A DNA stretch of 64,000 nt from Flavobacterium sp. LC2016-01 (GTDB lineage: Bacteria > Bacteroidota > Bacteroidia > Flavobacteriales > Flavobacteriaceae), in assembly GCF_009711135.1 (NCBI RefSeq), contig NZ_WMIC01000004.1, positions 124,001 through 188,000 of the forward strand. Reading direction: 5' to 3'. Positions 61,309 through 64,000 of the stretch are shown here, one piece after another. The notes under the pieces are model-generated. The model was given only the letters and a program-made list of their open reading frames with translations. It had not been told where the DNA came from and did not search any database. The translations under genes and the position numbers were made by a program. Each line of letters starts with the position of its first letter. Within the stretch, counting starts at the first letter, position 1.

Positions 61309-62906
61309 TAGATAGTTTTTATCGCCATAATTTTCTCCTCAAAAGTATCTTTAAAGTCTGATTTGCTTTTAATTCTGGTTTTGTAGGTATAAATGGTAGC
61401 TACAGAAAGTTCCAGAAATTCTGCCATTTGATTGCTGTCCTGAATTCCCAATCGGTAGAGCGCAAAAATTCTTAGTTCAGTATTTAAAAGTTCTCCTTTT
61501 TTGACAATGCATTTATGATCATTCGGAAACAAATGATTAAAATCGGTTACAAAAGTAGGGAACAGTTTAAGGAAAATTTCGTCAAACTGATGAAACAGAT
61601 TTTCGCGTTCTTCTTTGACATTATAGCGCTTTAAACTCGCGATAACTTCGTCTGTTTTTTTGGTAATAATTTTATGAAGCGTGCTTTTTTGAATGTGATC
61701 AATCTTATTAATGAATGCTGAAGTTGCCTTAATAAAATATGTAATATATTCTTCTTTAATAGCATTTGCTTCGCTTAAACTAATGTTCATTTCCTGAAGC
61801 TGTGCATACGAAGAAGCCATTATTTTTCTGGCTTTGTTTCTTTCTTTTAATTGTTTGAAGATAATAACCGAAAACAAAACAATTATGAAAGTCAATATGG
61901 TAAGCAGAATAATGATTTTTTCCAGCTTGTCATTTTTATCTTTTACGTTGTTTAATTGCGCTTTTTCAATAATGGGCAAAATAGACGAAATCTCAATTTT
62001 TCGATGTCTTGCGTTGTAAAAAGTCGCGTCATCCATTGCAATATTGATATATTCATTGGCCTTGTCCAAATAACCCATTTTAAAGAGTTCATTGGCTAAA
62101 TTTCGAAGTGCGACAGTTTCTTTTGTAGCATTTTTGACATCCGCGATTGCAGCAAGCGCGAGATACTGAATAGCTTTTTTGGTATAACCTCTTTCCGAAT
62201 AAATGTACCCAAGACTTGAGGTCGCAATACCATAATAATCAGGTGGAAGATTGTAATTATTGATCCAATAGCTGAATGCAAATTCGGCACCGCGCCAGTC
62301 CTGCTGTTTTAATCTTTTCAGACTTTCTGCGGCCCAATATTCGTTTGTATTGGTTCCAATTAATTCTAAAGCCTTTTTTAAGAAATGATTTCCCTGCTGT
62401 ACATAATGAATGTTAAACCGCTGATCTTTATTGTAATCGGCTAAATCGTAATACGCGCGGGCTTTGATATTATAGTATTCAAATTTGTTTTTTATATCCA
62501 GTTTTTGGTCATCAATAACATTTAAAGTATCAATGGCTTCTTTAAATAATCCCGATGACAAAAGCACAAAACCTTCTTTAATTCGGCTTTTAGCCAAATA
62601 TTTTGGGTCTTTTAAAACGATGGCTTTGATTTTTGCTTCTTCTAAATAATAATAAGCGGAGTCGTATTTAAACGATTTATATTCATCAAACAATGACATA
62701 TAGGTATTATAAAGCTGTTCATTGTTTTGACTGACCGTAAATTTTGACACATTTCTTTTTAAAGCTTCAATTTTTCGATATTTCTGTTTTAAGTAAATAT
62801 CTTTTTTAAGAAGCACTTTATCTAATTCCTCTAAAACAGGATTTGTCTCTTTCGCAGTTAGAGAAAAACCTGCAATAAAAAAACATAGAATGAAAATTCT
62901 CTGCAT
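61308..62906 (-). CDS. DUF6377-type TPR membrane regulator with LuxR-like HTH
   Basis: 532 residues. Signal ([18 protein letters not shown]), TPR-like helices to about 330, a membrane helix ([20 protein letters not shown] near 325-350), a coiled region and a C-terminal HTH ([20 protein letters not shown] near 495-515, followed by [10 protein letters not shown]). This is the DUF6377 layout; such proteins often sit beside and control nutrient-uptake gene sets. The divergent genes from 63391 are the likely targets. Confidence 0.88.
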   Translation of the reverse strand: MQRIFILCFFIAGFSLTAKETNPVLEELDKVLLKKDIYLKQKYRKIEALKRNVSKFTVSQNNEQLYNTYMSLFDEYKSFKYDSAYYYLEEAKIKAIVLKDPKYLAKSRIKEGFVLLSSGLFKEAIDTLNVIDDQKLDIKNKFEYYNIKARAYYDLADYNKDQRFNIHYVQQGNHFLKKALELIGTNTNEYWAAESLKRLKQQDWRGAEFAFSYWINNYNLPPDYYGIATSSLGYIYSERGYTKKAIQYLALAAIADVKNATKETVALRNLANELFKMGYLDKANEYINIAMDDATFYNARHRKIEISSILPIIEKAQLNNVKDKNDKLEKIIILLTILTFIIVLFSVIIFKQLKERNKARKIMASSYAQLQEMNISLSEANAIKEEYITYFIKATSAFINKIDHIQKSTLHKIITKKTDEVIASLKRYNVKEERENLFHQFDEIFLKLFPTFVTDFNHLFPNDHKCIVKKGELLNTELRIFALYRLGIQDSNQMAEFLELSVATIYTYKTRIKSKSDFKDTFEEKIMAIKTI

Positions 62907-63390
62907 GGTTTGTTTTGGTTTAGGGTAAAAAAAAAATCTTTTTTGGTTGTCGAGTTAATTCGTTTTTTAATTCGGGATAAGCTTGAGTGCTGCTGATTAA
63001 AGCGCTTTCAGAATTTTGAAACTTCCTTTAAATAAAAGCTTTAAAAGCAAGTTCTGAATTCAAAAATAAGATATAAATGTTAAAAGCGGTCTAATTATTT
63101 GCAATTATACAATAAAAACCAGTTATATATATGCATAGTGAAAAAAATATCCACTTTAATTTTCATATTGTCATATTTACCATTAAATAAGCAGGTCTTT
63201 TCATCTAAACAGCATCTTGATTTTTTGAATTATAAAAATAATATAAATTATTGATTTTCAATTAATTAAATAGGGTATTCTTTCAATTTCATCTTGATTT
63301 TTCTCAGATATTTTTTTTTAGATTTATTTAACATCTAGTTTCGTTCTGTCTTTTATAAGACAAAAAAACTAACAAACAAACCACAAATTT
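62907..63390. other. Divergent promoter region between the DUF6377 gene and a lipoprotein operon
   Basis: About 480 AT-rich bases. AAATAAAAGCTTTAAAAGC at about 63029 has local symmetry (AAGCTT). No ORF of significance and no clear TAnnTTTG box. Likely to hold the operator of the DUF6377 regulator. Confidence 0.5.
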
Positions 63391-63918
63391 ATGAGATGTA
63401 AAAGTATTTATTGGTTAGCTGTTGTTTTGGGTTTAATGGCCACAGGCTGTGATAATACCGACGACGGAAGCTACGTTGATCCGATTACCCTTTATGAGAA
63501 ACTAAATGGAAATTGGGGATTAACAAACTTGAAAATGGTTGATGAGGTTGCGAAAGCAAACAAAGTCGAACCTAACGAAGAAAACTTGAGTACGTACTTT
63601 AATTACGAGGATTTTAAAATTAAATTCAATGTAGACGAAAAGAACCAGCCAACAAGTTATGAAGTAACAGGAAATGTTCCTCCTTTATTTGCACCAAAAG
63701 GCTACTGGGCGCTTAGTTCAGATTTTCAGCCAACAAATCTGGGTGCAACAAAAATCTATTTGTTCAATGATGCTCAAAAAACACAAAAAACAGATGAGCT
63801 TAAATTATCATCGGTTCCAGGAAGCAGTGACGAATTAGAATTCCAATTAGTTCATTCCTCTGGAGGTTCGCCATTCGTGTCTTACGTGTTTAAATTAACT
63901 GCTATTAATAAAAAGTAA
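63391..63918 (+). CDS. Putative lipoprotein with a DUF5004-like layout
   Basis: 175 residues. Lipoprotein signal (LAVVLGLMATGCDNTDDG; Cys near 20), then a beta-rich domain (LYEKLNGNWGLTNLKMVDEV, FKIKFNVDEK) typical of DUF5004-type surface lipoproteins. Divergent from the DUF6377 regulator, and the next gene starts one base after its stop. It probably belongs to a polysaccharide- or protein-binding set continuing beyond the window. Confidence 0.65.
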   Translation: MRCKSIYWLAVVLGLMATGCDNTDDGSYVDPITLYEKLNGNWGLTNLKMVDEVAKANKVEPNEENLSTYFNYEDFKIKFNVDEKNQPTSYEVTGNVPPLFAPKGYWALSSDFQPTNLGATKIYLFNDAQKTQKTDELKLSSVPGSSDELEFQLVHSSGGSPFVSYVFKLTAINKK

Positions 63919-63919
63919 T

Positions 63920-64000
63920 ATGAAAAAGTTTATATATACAATTTTACTTGCCCTTTTGATGGCTCCTAATTTCATTCAGGCGCAAGACGCAGCCGGAGCC
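63920..64000 (+). CDS. Exported protein, cut by window edge
   Basis: Only 27 codons are seen: MKKFIYTILLALLMAPNFIQ followed by AQDAAGA, a signal peptide with a cleavage-type AQ site. It begins one base after the previous stop, so the two are in an operon. The class cannot be told. Confidence 0.75.
   Translation, partial: MKKFIYTILLALLMAPNFIQAQDAAGA

Noticed and set aside
1..64000. CRISPR arrays, rRNA genes and insertion sequences
   Set aside because: No regularly spaced repeats, no rRNA sequence and no transposase gene were seen.

Overview
The window looks like a member of the Bacteroidota, very probably Flavobacterium. The DNA is AT-rich, promoters read TAnnTTTG instead of TATAAT, and SusC/SusD pairs, DUF6377 and DUF6520 proteins, a 58-aa histone H1-like protein and Bacteroidetes-type Tra/Mob genes are present. 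All function calls come from reading the sequence by eye; no database search was run.

Positions 1 to about 48.4 kb are most of an integrated conjugative element (ICE) of the CTnDOT-like Tra family. Its far end lies beyond the left edge, where an SSB gene is cut. The transfer machinery is split. mobA, mobB (relaxase) and mobC (coupling protein) lie leftward at 9.99-13.8 kb, with a possible oriT near 13.9 kb. The mating-pair genes traE-F-G-I-I'-I''-J-K-L-M-N run rightward at 35.4-44.9 kb, after an AraC regulator and a conserved ICE gene. A putative excisionase flanked by two related winged-helix-like genes, and a tyrosine recombinase (46-48.3 kb), close the element next to a chromosomal tRNA-Tyr.

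The ICE carries at least three cargo blocks. (1) 0.66-9.94 kb is a defence module: a SMEK-domain NTPase with a small partner gene, convergent with a Hachiman pair (hamA/hamB). It is bracketed by an intact DUF1810 gene on the left and a broken second DUF1810 copy, in the same orientation, on the right. (2) 14.5-23.5 kb has a MauE/DoxX-type membrane protein with a propeller-like C-terminus and a small Cys-containing DUF6520 exported peptide, convergent with a susC-susD-S9 peptidase operon. (3) 23.9-29.05 kb is a more AT-rich block: an XRE repressor under a perfect palindrome, a small gene, a 633-aa PD-(D/E)XK-like protein, a 350-aa unknown and an HNH protein. This block is the best candidate for an undescribed defence-type system. 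A structured element that may be a Flavo-1-type RNA, a histone-like gene and a TPR-AraC sensor regulator follow.

From the tRNA-Tyr rightward the window is ordinary chromosome: a TlpA-like thioredoxin lipoprotein gene split by an in-frame TGA, a J-domain/KTSC protein, several small conserved genes, a YchJ-like protein, a VWA protein with a MoxR-type AAA ATPase, a 2OG-Fe(II) oxygenase, a DMT-family transporter, glutamate dehydrogenase, a sterol-desaturase-family enzyme, a DUF6377 regulator and the start of a lipoprotein/exported-protein operon. The glutamate dehydrogenase gene is preceded by two short ORFs, one of them very Cys-rich, and an intrinsic terminator. Intergenic gaps in this part hold palindromic repeats of the kind scattered through Flavobacterium genomes.
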